Below are positions 43,615 through 55,188 of a DNA stretch of 64,000 nt, piece by piece. The stretch comes from Hericium rajendrae. Its lineage: Eukaryota; Basidiomycota; Agaricomycetes; Russulales; Hericiaceae. The position numbers and the translations under genes were made by a program. The notes beneath the pieces were generated by a model, which did not search any database, had not been told where the DNA came from, and saw only the letters and a list, made by a program, of their open reading frames with translations. Location of the stretch: assembly GCA_033439255.1 (NCBI GenBank), contig CM065886.1:1364001-1428000 (forward strand), written 5' to 3'. Each line of letters opens with the position of its first letter. The stretch's first letter is position 1.

Positions 43615-46600
43615 ATGGAGAACATGCCTCCACATCGCACTGTCTTTCCGGCATCTCGGCAGGCAAATCCCTCCGCCAACCCGAAGTCGTCGCCTATCCG
43701 AACAAGCACGGCTAACATCCTTTCTTCTCGAGCAAACTCTCGTGATGTCTTTTACACTGGCCTCTTGACCCCACAGGCCTCACATCAAACGATGGAGCTT
43801 GATGCAGCAAGTACATTGATCAGCCCTCCGCCCGAAGATAGTTTCAGGCAAGGTGCCCGTTCACAGGTCAGTATTCGGTATTCAGCTAGTGGCACGATCC
43901 TTAATCAACGCTATTTAACAATCGTGATTTTTTGCGTCCCCTCTGTCTAGAGTCGTTTCGGCTCTGAGCCCGCTCAATCCTGCTACTCACCAGGGGAGCC
44001 CTCTTCGCCAAACGCCGTTGCTGGCTCTTCGACGAAGCGCAAGCGATCGGCAGCACCGTCGAACGCCAATCTTCGTGCAGCAGCTATCGCAGAGGAGGAC
44101 GACCCGACCGCTTTTGTCAATGCAAGCCCCAATCCCAAAGCGCGCAAGCAAAAGCGGCGATCTGCCTCCCCGCGCCCCATCTCTCCGCAACATCTGCTCT
44201 CCGTACAGCGCAGGCCTCCCCTTGCACGCGCATCTGCTCATCCCGCGACATCACCACTGCAGAATCCAGCTCTCGCTCGCGTGCGCCAAGGCTCTCGTGC
44301 CCGCTCCAGCACGCCTGTCCCCGTCTATGAACCTCCCACCGAGCGCTTCACGCCCCCGCGCGAAGTCGTCCTCACGCCCTCCCCGCGCATCTCCAAGTCG
44401 AGCAAGCGCAAGTCGGTCGGCAAGGCCCCCCGTCTCAAGCTCGTCATCAAGAAGGAGCTCCCCGAGATCGACCTCAGCAAACCCGCGCCCCCGCCGTCCC
44501 CGACCGACGACCCGCTGCTGCTCCATGGCCGCCCGCGCACGAGCAAGACGCCCGCCAAGGCGCGTGTGACGCCCCCGCTGGAGTCGAGCCCGCCGGAGCG
44601 CGCCATGCCGCCGCCCCCGCGCCATCTCGATTTCTCGGTGCCTGCGTCGGACGACCTTCCTCGCTACGAGGAGCCCCAGCCCGAGGTTGCTGAAGAGCAC
44701 AACGACCTCCCCGATGAGCAAGATGATCTTCCTGATCCAGGCCCCGTGTTCGACTTTTCAAATGCGGGCGGTCCCGATGACGGGTGGAGCAGCTCGGACA
44801 ACGAGCCCGAGCCCGATGCGTTCGACGGCACGGGTGAGTTCACGGGCAAGTTCCGCATGATGAGCGTCCCCACGAAAGTGGACCCGCCGACGAGCGCGAC
44901 GCGGGAGCGTATCGAGAGCTGGGGGCGGCCGATCAGTCCGTTTCCGAAGAAGTGGAAGGGGAAGGAGAAGATGGTCGTGGAGGAAGATGAGGCAGAGGAA
45001 GAGGTGTTAGGTGGTCTCGAGGAAGACACTGAAATGGCAGATGAGATGGCCGGTGGGGAGGTCGATGCATCTGTCGACCGCGCAGATGACGGTGATATCC
45101 ATGAAGAGGAACCTCCGCAGGACGAAGGCTCCGATGGGATGGAAGAGCCCGCGCCGCCTCCACGACACTCTGCATCCCCTCCAGCACCAGCGAGATTCTC
45201 TGCCTCTCCTCGACGCTCATTAAGGCCCTCTGCGTCCCTGCAAAGGTCGTACAGTCCTGTACAGCAGCGATCGAGTCCGTCGCCGGGTCTTGCGCACACG
45301 TCGCCCTCGCCGTCGATCCCGCCAGCAAGCCCCACGGTCGAAGGCAGTCCCGACGAGGACGAGGATGATGTCCCCGTTGCATCGTTCGACCATGTGGAAC
45401 GAACCGTGTCCCCTCCCGCTCCTGGGAGCCCTGATCATCCGGTATGTGTTAGTCTTTTCAAAGGTTTGCACCGTCACTTAAATGCTTTTTGGAATAGCAC
45501 GATTCTGGATTCGAGGAAGGTACTCAAGGCGAGAACTCTTCTCCAGAAAGACGTCGCCCTGTACACATGGACTCTTCACCTATACGAGAGGCCTCTCCTT
45601 TGCTTATTCCAACGGTTGCGCGCACTTCACCATTACCTATGACGCGGGAAAAGTCTGTCGAAGAGGAGGAAATGGAGGAGGAGCTCTCGGTGGATCGCGA
45701 GCTTTCCGAGGAGCCTCAGCCTGACCGCGAAGTCGACGAGCATGGTCTGCGACTAACAGACGAAGTGATGTTCAAGGTATATGTCTCGTCAGCAGCCATG
45801 GAATATGCGCTAACACCATTCGGCAGGCTGAACACGATGTGCATCACGATGAGCCGTTCAGTGCGGTTGTAGAGGATGTCGACGAGGAAGATACCTCCGA
45901 CGAAGATCCTGGTGATCTCAGCGTGGTCAAGATCGTCAGCGACGATCCCTGGGCTGCTGCACGAGCAGCCGCTATCCTCAAATCTGTATGTCTTTTTATC
46001 TCACATCGCACATCAAACTGACTTCAGCCACAGCACGACTACGACTGGCACACCAAGATCGAGCGCCCAAGGCGCCGCCAATCGTCCGTCCGCTCGCCGT
46101 CAGTCGACTTGCGCATTCGCAATGCGCGACGTGCGTCTGCTGTCGGCGCCGGCATTGCCAAGTTTTCCTCTCCTGCTGAGAAGGCGCAACGTCGTAACAC
46201 GCTTGCGGCCGGTCTCGAGAAGAGTGTGACGCTTCCGGAGCTGTTGCAGAAGGCCGAAGCGGACATCGTGTGCAGCAGCCCCTCTCATGGCACTCCCGTG
46301 CGCTCTTCGGCTATGCATCGCCCTCAGGATTTCCGCACTCCCTCGCCTGCCTACTCTGCTGGGTCGCAACGCGTCGCGCCAGAGCCTTATGCCTCGCTCC
46401 CTCCACCCAATACTCGCGGCCCACGGTCGTGGGATAAGAACGACTGGAAATTGCTGGATGCCTGCTTCACCGACGAGCGGCTCGACATGGCGGGGGAGAA
46501 TGATATACTGGGGGATGTGGATGCTGTGGATGTGGGCAAGGTCGTGGGCCGGTTCGTGGATGTAATGGGCGGATGGAGAGTGATTGAAGCCTTAGGGGAG

Positions 46601-47570
46601 GAATGGGACAGGTCTGTACCCACGCGGTCGTCTTATTGATTCCTTTAACTGACCTAGTCCTTCCAGACATGACCTGCTGGCCCGCACGCGTGCTCTGCAG
46701 AAGAAACAGCGCGCAGGCCACGTCGCACCGCCGACGCCCAGCACGCGCAGCGCCTCCGCGTCGCCGTCGCTCTTCGTGCCGGAGTTCACGCCTGTACCCG
46801 TACATGTGCGCCGCGCGCCGTTCGCGTCGACATCAGCGCTGCCGCGGCTGCCTGCGCCTTTCACCGTGGACGGGGAGAAGGGCAAGGAGAAAGCCCACGT
46901 GCCGTCGACGCTACTTGCGCCCCGATACTCACACATCATGGACGAAGTCATCGCGATTAGCAAGCCTTCGCCTCCGGCACAAAACGCCATGCCACCATCT
47001 GCATCCGCTATGCCGCCTCCCTCCTCCCCGGCGCCAGCGTATAACCCTCCCGCGTCCGAGCGACACACGACCCCCCTCCGCCCCAAAGCGATCAGCACAC
47101 GCGTCAAGGGCTTTTTCTTCTCCTACCTCCCGACGATGTCCAAGCCGAAGCCTGCGCCCAACCCCGAGGAGCGCCGCCCCGGACTGCCGCTGCCCCCGCC
47201 CGAGGTCCTCGAGAAACCGCGCGGCCCGATCGACACCCCGCAGAGCAAACCCGCCCCGCGTCCCGCACACCCAAAGGAGCTCGTGAACCTGCACCCCGCG
47301 CCCGCGCCGTCGCGCCTGCCGCGCATGGCGCGCAAGGAGCCGCGGCGGCTCGTCGAGCTGCGGCGCGTGACGCCGCCGGAGGAGGAGCGCGAGAAGGAGC
47401 GGCGCACGCGCGAGGAGCGGCGGGGGAGCGGGAGCAGCGTGAGGGATCTGGTGAGGAGCTTCGAGGGGATGGATGAGAAGGAGCGCGAGGCGGTGGGGCG
47501 GCTGGCGAGGAAGAGGAGCGCGGGGGAGATGAGCGTGGGGAGTGTTGGTGAGCGGCCGGCGTGGAGGTGA
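43615..47570 (+). CDS. Large disordered protein, probably nuclear, unknown function
   Basis: I do not recognise a named family. Roughly 1,150 residues in six or seven exons, starting MENMPPHRTVFPASRQA. Long Pro/Ser-rich and acidic stretches carry NLS-like clusters (STKRKRSAAP, NPKARKQKRRS, SKSSKRKSVGKAPR). One better ordered part lies about two thirds in: RSWDKNDWKLLDACFTDERL, DVDAVDVGKVVGRFVDVMGG, WDR, then LLARTRALQKKQRAG, which looks like a small conserved helical module. Before it are acidic blocks and RRASAVGAGIAKFSSPAEKA. The C-terminal part is Pro-rich and then Arg/Glu-rich. A scaffold or chromatin-associated role is guesswork. Confidence 0.75.
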
Positions 47571-47953
47571 TCTGTGTCTGGTGATTTATGCTGTGTTCTG
47601 TTGCGCTTTGGTATATATCGATGTCCTATGTCGTTCGCATTTGGTTTCTGCATTTATCCCGTAATTTGGTGTATATAGTTCATATTACTTAGTATCTTGT
47701 TAGTTGAGGCTACGTTATATGCTCAGTACAGGACTACTATAACATGCAACTAGGGTGTTCCAAACGTTGAAACTGTGAAGTAACGATGGGAAATCTGTGT
47801 GAACTTCCGAGCACCTCGAACCATCTTCATGACTGGATCGATATTGCACTAGAAGGGATGACAACTTCGTCTCACCATCAAGCCCACAGAGGGCCATCGC
47901 GCGAGGGATCCCGCATTACTGCCCACACATCATCGAGAAACACAGTAGTTGGT

Positions 47954-47959
47954 AAAAAA
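47954..47959 (-). terminator. Pol III terminator of tRNA-Arg
   Basis: A run of six T on the minus strand, 17 bases beyond the 3' end of the tRNA, as RNA polymerase III needs. Confidence 0.8.
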
Positions 47960-47976
47960 TTCCAAGTCCCTGTGAA

Positions 47977-48057
47977 TGACCACCGCAGGGGTCGAACCTG
48001 CAATCTCCTGATTAGAACACATCGTAGTCAGACGCGATGCCATTTCGCCAGGCGGCC
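47977..48057 (-). tRNA. tRNA-Arg (anticodon ACG) with 9-nt intron
   Basis: Cloverleaf read by eye. Acceptor GGCCGCC pairs with GGTGGTC (two G-U pairs), discriminator A. D stem GCGA/TCGC with loop AATGGCA. Anticodon stem TCTGA/TCAGG, loop CTACGA then A with the anticodon ACG. Variable loop AGATT. T stem GCAGG/CCTGC with loop TTCGACC. A 9-base intron (TGTGTTCTA) sits one base after the anticodon, the canonical nuclear position. Total 81 bases. The GTCTGxCTACGA core matches known fungal tRNA-Arg(ACG). Confidence 0.93.
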
Positions 48058-49510
48058 ATGTGTATGATCTCTCCGCAGATTTTCCATCTGTATAATAAAA
48101 TGGAACAATATGTACGAGCCCCAAACATAAAATGTGCCCATTTTACTATTAGCCAAAGCTCATGAACATGTTCAACGCCGGCCGCAAAACATGGGGAGAT
48201 GGCTGTCGCTGCCACATTGGAAGTCAGATCAGAGTATGATGAGACGAGCGAGCTGTACATATCTTCGGCTCGAATCATCTTCGCCACGTTGGTTGAACGA
48301 GTACTGGGGCATTTGTAGATTGTGGTGGGTGGTGGGGGATGTGGAGATGGTGGGCGCGGGTGGCTATATGTCCTTGGAGAGAGCACGCATCATAGATCTA
48401 TGGATAAATCTGTATCATAAAATGTCAATTATTTGGGCGCGGCGGAGCACTAAGGACACACATATACATTTGCGCAGATACTTGCCACGCATAAGAAGAG
48501 CTGTCCGGAGACTTGGCACCGCATGGGGATTGGTTGGACTGATCACCTTCGAGGAAGTTGCGTGATAGCACCTGTGTGGAAGCTATAGCACCTGCGTGGA
48601 TACGGTGAGTAATAGACAGATCCACATGGGAAAATACCACGGTATGGGTGTGTGCATGACGAATTGACGTTGTTGGAGTAGGGAAGCAGCGGAAGACGCA
48701 CGACGGTAACGTGTTCTTCATGTGCGACTGCATGCGATACAACCACTCTGCATCCCGAAAAACGTGAGAACTCCATAGGTCGCCAAGGCGAATTATACAC
48801 ACGACCGCCTGCGGTCAGCAAGGAGCTGCAGAAGAAAGTCGCCCGCAGGTCAGACACGTGGGGACGGGGACTGCGCACACGCAAGCAGCGACGATGGAAG
48901 ACGTAGATGAAACATGGCGCAGAAGTCGCGGCAGAGGTCGAAGGGCGAAATTATGATGTAGCCTGACGGAGCCGCCGACTGTATTGCCAGGCATGACAGC
49001 GGCGCGGAGGACGCGCTGGTCTCGGTCGACGCGTCGCGCTGATTTCGGCGCGACAACTTGAAGACTGCTGGCACCGCGATCGATGCGCGGCGGCGGGACA
49101 AGGAGGCGCGATCGCAGGCTGTTCTCCAGCCCTCGTCAGGGTGGCGCGCAGGGGTTTCTTGTGCGTCGGGGGCGAAAGGGATCCGACGAGGCGACAGGGC
49201 AAGGTCCGGGTGTAAGCAGGTGTATTTAGTATAGGTGATCCCTGAATACACCAGATAAAGTGAGGCCACGAGTCCGTCGCAAGGCGTCGATGGTACATGA
49301 ATGAGAAACGCTGCATGAGGCCGGGGACGTCGATAAGCTCTATGAAGGCTCAAGATTCATTCCGAACCGGGGGGAATGGATTTCCAAGCAACGTAGTAGC
49401 ATCCGCGATACGTCTTGAGAAATCGGCTAGCTGGGGTGCGGGCGATGGACGGCGCTCCTGACAGCTCTTGATCCATAGTGCGCGTCCGGCACGGGCGTGT
49501 CGGGCTTCCA

Positions 49511-49516
49511 TATAAA
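49511..49516 (+). promoter_or_regulatory. TATA box before candidate mini-gene
   Basis: Perfect TATAAA in an otherwise GC-rich stretch, 18 bases before an ATG that opens a short two-exon frame. Confidence 0.4.
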
Positions 49517-49533
49517 GCCGCGATTCCGAGGCC

Positions 49534-49816
49534 ATGGAGCACGACCCGCGAGCGACGAGACAAGATACGACGCAGCCGATGACATATCCAGACGCATCGT
49601 TTGAGCAAGACCTGGCTCCGGCGTCGAGCTTGCTACACGATCATGATAGGGAGCCCCCGGAACTCATAGCATGGACGGCACAAAGTAAGTATCCCCGGGC
49701 GGACGTCCGTGCGCTGACGATGCATCGATTGTATCCTGATAGTGCTGCTTTCCGAACCAGTCGGGCGACAGGGCCGATGGTGCGGCGAGCTGGGTGGCAG
49801 CGTCACTTTGGCGTAA
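49534..49816 (+). CDS. Candidate small two-exon gene (~68 residues)
   Basis: Exon 1 (49534-49684) opens with MEHDPRATRQDTTQPMTYPD and ends at a perfect donor, GTAAGTAT. A 76-base intron contains a CTGAC branch-like site and ends CCGAACCAG at 49760. Exon 2 (49761-49816) keeps frame and ends WCGELGGSVTLA-stop. Exon lengths sum to 207 bases, a whole number of codons. No homology is recognised and the product is not membrane-bound or secreted. It could equally be a spliced non-coding transcript or a coincidence. Confidence 0.3.
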
Positions 49817-51500
49817 TGCTTGACGGACGGAGGTCTCGCCTTCAACTGCAGGGGACGTATTTGCGAGCTTCACGGGCCTAGGACGCAATGGAGCATCTGA
49901 CGTGCGGCGTACGTCGGGATGCGTTTCTGAGGGCCATAAGACTGAAGACGCGTCTGTCTAAGCCAAAAGCGAATGCCGGGCGCGTTCGAGGCTGGATGAC
50001 AAGCTGTGCGCAGTGGCTTGGCGGCCAAATCGGAGCGACAGACAGGATGTGCACACCAGGCGGTGGCACTTTGAGACATGTTTGGGGACTCCGGCGATTA
50101 CGAGGACGCGATGTGGCTAGGTGGGTTGGCGGTAGAGAGCGCGCGCGAAGCTAGTGGCAGACGGGCTAGACGCGAAAGCAGATCGAGCGGCGCTGGGTGC
50201 CAGACGTTCGGCGGATGCGGAGGTTCCGAGATACGATGCGGCCACGATGTGGTCGTGTAAGTACTAGTCGACGGGTGGACGGGTGACGGGTGTCAGGAGC
50301 ACGGAAGGCGCGGCATGCGCTGATAAGTTATAGGCTCGGAACGTGGGCGGACGAGGCAGAGCAAGTACATGCACGTGTGTGCGAGATAGCGACATGCGGG
50401 GCTGAGGTTGGTGGCTGCGGGTGTTCCATGGGCATGAGGCCGACGTGTTTGTCTTAGTACTGTGCGCAGCCGGACGTTTAGACAAGAATGCAAGGCGGGC
50501 GCAGCGCGCGAGTTCTGAATCTGGGTGGCAAGTGTTTGAATGTTGTTTGACTGATAGACGCACCTTTGACGCACTGGTATCACAGATGCTGCTGATGATC
50601 ACACCTTCTGGTCCATCGGGCTATAGTGATTAAGTAGACGATGCGGCGACATCGGGCAGCCGAGCGCATTGGCAGAGATTGGCATCGGCCCGTCGAGTGC
50701 CGACGGGTGCCGACACGAGGGGGCATGGTGTCGATTGGGTACGTTGCGACGATTGTTGACGTTTATCGCAGGGCGCGCGCGGAGCAGAGCGCGTCATAGA
50801 TAAGTGGAGATCGTGCCTATGAACTTATCTTCGGTGCATAGCGACGGCAGACGCTGAAGAAAGCCTGTTTGCACACGAGACGGCAGCGAGTCGGCAGCGT
50901 GGTCGACCTGGTTGCGCTCGCTGGGATTGGATGCGCAGGTATCCGAGGGGTTGTGGGTGCCGAGATTGAAAGAGCGGGCGCCGGTGGCGGGCAGATGCGG
51001 GGAAGGGAACGGCGTTATGGAGCATCAATGCATCAACGGCGGGGCGATGACGCCACTTGTCGTGTAATGGGACGCGCTGTCTGCGCGAGGAAAAGAAACA
51101 GCCTGATGGGAGTGGAGAGCGCGCTGGAGCTGCGATAGACGAGCTCAGCGCACTGAGCGACAAGCCGTAGCGCTTTAGAGGAAACACGGGTAAGAGAGGA
51201 GGGATCTGGGAGAGGGCCTTTAGAAGGCCTCGACGGACGTAGGACGGATGGAAGCGGGGAGCTGCGAAGACCAAGGCGCGTCGGCAATGCATCGCGGTCA
51301 CGGACAGACGCGTCTGGGCGGGACCCGAGGCACCGCGATCGCGTCGCGATCGGGCGTCTATTGCGGATGCTAAAGGAGTCGGGAAAGGAAGGAGACTCTC
51401 CTCGAGCGACCATGACGGCGAGAGCAAGTCGCTGATCGCTCGACTGCCCCCCTATTCCCTTCCTCTATCACGTCCCTTCACGTTCCACTCAGGCCAAGTC
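49817..51500. other. GC-rich upstream region of the surface-protein gene
   Basis: 1.7 kb with no recognised gene. A 200-codon minus-strand frame at 50825-51427 is rich in Arg, Pro and Ser and looks like a chance frame. The last 60 bases before the ATG are CT-rich, as in many fungal promoters. Confidence 0.4.
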
Positions 51501-54500
51501 ATGTCTCACTCCCTCTCCGTCCCCCTCCCGACGGTCCTGTCCTCGGCGGGAGTGCCCCAATCGTCGGAGAGCTCGACTTCCGCGAGCGATCCGCCGACGA
51601 CGTCCGCGACCCCGACGTCCCGGCCTCCTCAGTCGAGCTCTGACCCACCTTCGACGTCGTCGTCCGCAGAGACGTCCGCGTCTCCGACGTCCTCGTACGT
51701 GCGCATCTACGCCGCGTTTGCCATCGCTCACCCGCCTTGACACCCCTGACAGATCTGTGTCCGTGCCGACTTCAGCCAGTATATCCAGCTCGCTCCCGCT
51801 CTCCACGACCGCTAGCTCGCAAAGTCCGTCTTCAACTCCTTCATCTCCCTCTGCTTCTATTTCATCCGTGCTTTCTACCGCTTCCCCTTCTTCTCGCACC
51901 GGGGTCTCTTCGGCTTCCTCTATTCCCGCTTCCTCTGCCCCCGTTTCCTCTAGTCCTTCATTTTCTAGTCCTTCATCTTCTAGGCCTTCATCCTCCAATC
52001 CCTCTTCCTCCAATCCTTCTTCCTCTACCCCCACTTCCTCTAATCCTCCTTCCTCTGCATCTTCTGCCGCATCTTCTGCCGCATCTTCTACGTCGCCTTC
52101 ATCTTCTACCCCGCCTTCATCTTCCACCCCGCCTTCATCTTCGATTTTTACTTCATCCTCTGCTCCCACTTCATCGTCTGTCCCATCATCTTCCTCACCG
52201 TTTACGTCTTCAGGTCCTGCTTCTTCCACCTCCGTCTCCAATGCATCGTCCTCCCAACCGCCGTCTTCTTCGCGGCCATCTTCATCCATTCCCTCCTTCA
52301 CTTCCACATCCTTATCTGCATCCTCCTCTTCCGAATCCAGTACCCTAACCACCTCCCCTTCCCCCACTTCATCCACTAATACGCCCACCTCCTCCACAGC
52401 GCGCCCGTCGTCCTTGTCGGCGTTCCCCTCATCGTAAGTACCGATTGATCCGCTGTGGACAAACCCTGACCATAGTCAGCGCCTCCGTTTTATCCCCTTC
52501 CCCTGTCTCTTCTGCCACTGCAATCGTACTGTCGCCGCGCTCGTCTGCAACGGATGTGCTCGACACTCTTACTTCGGTTGTGTCCGCGTCTGCGTCCGCG
52601 TCCGCGTCTGTGGACGTATCGATTACTACGCCGCCGGTCTCTGCGCCGCTGTCGATTTCCGCGCCGCTGTCGACGACTGCTGTGCCTTCGCTAACTGCAC
52701 CTGCCTCACCGCTCCCGACGTCGACTTTGAATGCACCGTCGACTTTGAATGGATCGTCAACCTTGAATGCACCGTCTACCTCGAACGCACCGTCTACCTC
52801 CACGTCCGTTTCATTCGTTCCAACGCCCATTTCATCCGCTTCCACGTCGTTGTCTGCGCCTGTCTCGTCGCCCGCCCCAACGTCCACGTTTTCGCCAACT
52901 TCTTCCGGTACAACGCCAAACATGACGTCGTCTGTATCCCTGGTTGCATTGCCGCTGTCGTCTTCGAATGCATCGTCTGCATCTGCATCCGCTTCTGCGC
53001 CTGCGTCTTCTGTGGTGTTCGTCTCGTCTGATTCTGTGTCCGTGTCGTCCGTGTCTGACTCTGTATCCGTGCTTGCTTCCGATTCTACATTCGTCTCTGC
53101 ATCTGTGACTTCCTCCACTCTTGTATTCTCTTCATCTGTATTCACGTCTGTATCTTCTACATCATCATCTGATTTTACTGCTTCCCCATCCTCGTCTGTA
53201 TTTTCGTCTGACCCGGTGTCTACTGTATCTACTTCGCATTCTACTTCATCGTCATCATCTACATTTAATTTGTCCACTCCAACTACATCATCATCTACAT
53301 CTACATCCAACTCGTCCACTTCAACTGCACCTTCCTCACCCATCACCCCGTCCCCGTCCTCCTCTTCTCGCATCACCTTGTCATTTCCCCTCGTCAACAG
53401 CACCCCCCAAATCGCTCACGCACTCACCCCTGCACTGACGACCGTTCTCAGTACTTCGCGCAGCACGACCCTCACGCTCACCCCGCAGCTCGCGACGACG
53501 ACGTTCATCGTCACCAGCATCGACGAGAATGGCGGCACGCGGACGCTGACCGAAACTGAGGTGCAGACGGGCAGTCTGGTGCCTGTGGCGGGCGGAAGGA
53601 ACGGCGGGTGCGTGTCTATTCCTTCCTACTCTCCCCTCTCTCCGTCTTCCCTTCCATCCTCCCTCTTTCTCTTCCCCTTTCCTCCGTCCTGTGAAAAGCA
53701 GAGCTAACGCATTGTCCAGCTTCTCGCACTCCGCCGGCGCCATCGCAGGCGTAATCGTCGGCTCCGCGCTCTTCGCGGGCCTCCTCGCGCTCCTCCTCCT
53801 CTGCACCATCCGCCGCCGCCGCACGCGCCTTCTCGAGGGCCGTGCCCTCGCGCGCGCCCCGCTCTTCGGCGCCTCTGAGGACGCGCTACCCAGTCCGTCC
53901 CCGGACCCAGGCGGGAGCAGGAGCCCAGAGATGATGGAGGTGGGGGAGCACGTGCGCGGCGGGCTGGATAGCGGGTTGGGTGGTGCGGCGGTGGTAGGGA
54001 CACTGCAGCGCGCGTCCGGGTCCGGGTCCGGGTCTGGGTCCGGCGCGCGCGCGTACGGGAGCCAGAGCGGAGAGGGCTTATTGGCAGAGTTCGACGATCC
54101 GGGGCCGGGCGCGGGCGCGCTCGTGTCGGACAGCGGGCACGGGCACGCGTCATCGCACGGGCACTCGCAGTCGCTGGGCCACGCGTCGCTCGAGGGCTCG
54201 AGCGCGCTGCACCACGCCGCGGGGAACACCGGTCCGTTTGGATGGGGCCCTGGCGTGCAGGTGCCGTTGCCGGCAAGGAGCGCGACGAGCCTGCGGGCTG
54301 CGAGGCGCGGGTCGCCCGGTGCGGGCGCGGGGGAGGGAATGTGGCTTGCGGGTGGGGAGGTGCGGAGGCAGTCGGTGGGCGCGCCGTATGATAACCCGTC
54401 GCAGGGTCCCGCGGGATCGGTACACGATAGCCCGCCGTACGGCCGCTCGCGCGACGGGCACTCGCAGCATAACCACGCGGACGGCTCGCCGCGGCGCTCG

Positions 54501-55188
54501 GACAGCGGCGCGAGCGGGAGCGGCAGCAGCGGGAAGCACGCGGACAAAGAACAGAGCAAAAAGGAGCGGCGCCGCTCGGGCGCGAGCCTCGGCCCGCCGT
54601 CGAGCTTCAACGGGCGCGCGGGCAAGGCGTTCCTGCAGCGCAGCCTCAAGTGGGCGGGGCGCGGGAAGCACGGGGACGGGGACGGGTGGGAGGGCGGGGA
54701 CGACGCGCCGACGTTTTTTGAGAGCGCGCCGCGCGCGATGGGGTTGAGGGTGCCGTCGCCTGCGTTTGGGGCGTCTCCTGGTGCGGGGTTGCCTTCGCCC
54801 AGTACGGCGTTTGCGTCCCCGGGCCCGCAGATCCATATTCTTGGTGCGGACGGGCCGCCGCGGCCGCCGTCGCCTGTGGAGACGGTCGATGTCGAGGAGC
54901 CTGCGGCGCCGAAGGGCCTGTTGCATCCGACGCTTGGTGCGCGGAATGCGAGTGTTGGTGCGTTGAGTCTGCGGGACGATGTGGATTATTCGCGGCCTAT
55001 TGCTCCGGTGCGTGTCTTCGTTTCTTGATGGGAGTGTGGGTGGCTGATGGTGGGGCGGTTTGTAGAGGATGTATAGTGGGGATTCGAGGCGGTCGGGGAC
55101 GGAGACGCGGAATGGGAGCGAGGTGACGTTGGAGGGGGTTGAGGGGTTTGAGGGGGTGTCGGTGCCGGGGGCGGGGATCGCGGTGTAG
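51501..55188 (+). CDS. Ser/Thr-rich single-pass surface protein
   Basis: Five exons. Residues ~1-660 are almost entirely Ser, Thr, Pro, Val and Ala, a mucin-like stalk built of repeats such as SSxPSSSTPTS and later SSTSTSNSSTSTAPSS. A short ordered stretch follows (NSTPQIAHALTPALTTVLST, then TTTFIVTSIDENGGTRTLTE). Then comes one membrane helix (SAGAIAGVIVGSALFAGLLA-LLLLC) with RRRRTR on the cytosolic side, and a ~400-residue cytosolic tail rich in Gly, Ser, Arg and His with a Gly-Ser run (54014-54041). The layout resembles wall-stress sensors (Mid2/Wsc-like) but no WSC domain is seen. No classical signal peptide is visible at the chosen start, so an upstream exon may be missing. The end is at TAG 55186-55188. 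Confidence 0.8.

Larger units (their letters stand above)
47571..49533. other. Gene-poor stretch (tRNA only)
   Basis: Apart from the tRNA-Arg at 47977-48057 no gene is recognised. Open frames of up to 167 codons on the minus strand (48850-49353) lack family motifs, splice signals and consistent codon use. Confidence 0.4.

Noticed and set aside
48850-49353. 167-codon minus-strand frame in the gene desert
   Set aside because: No family resemblance; Arg/Pro/Ser-biased composition typical of chance frames in GC-rich DNA.
50825-51427. 200-codon minus-strand frame upstream of the surface-protein gene
   Set aside because: GC-rich composition favours long chance frames. No motif, no intron signals, and it overlaps other long frames on the opposite strand.
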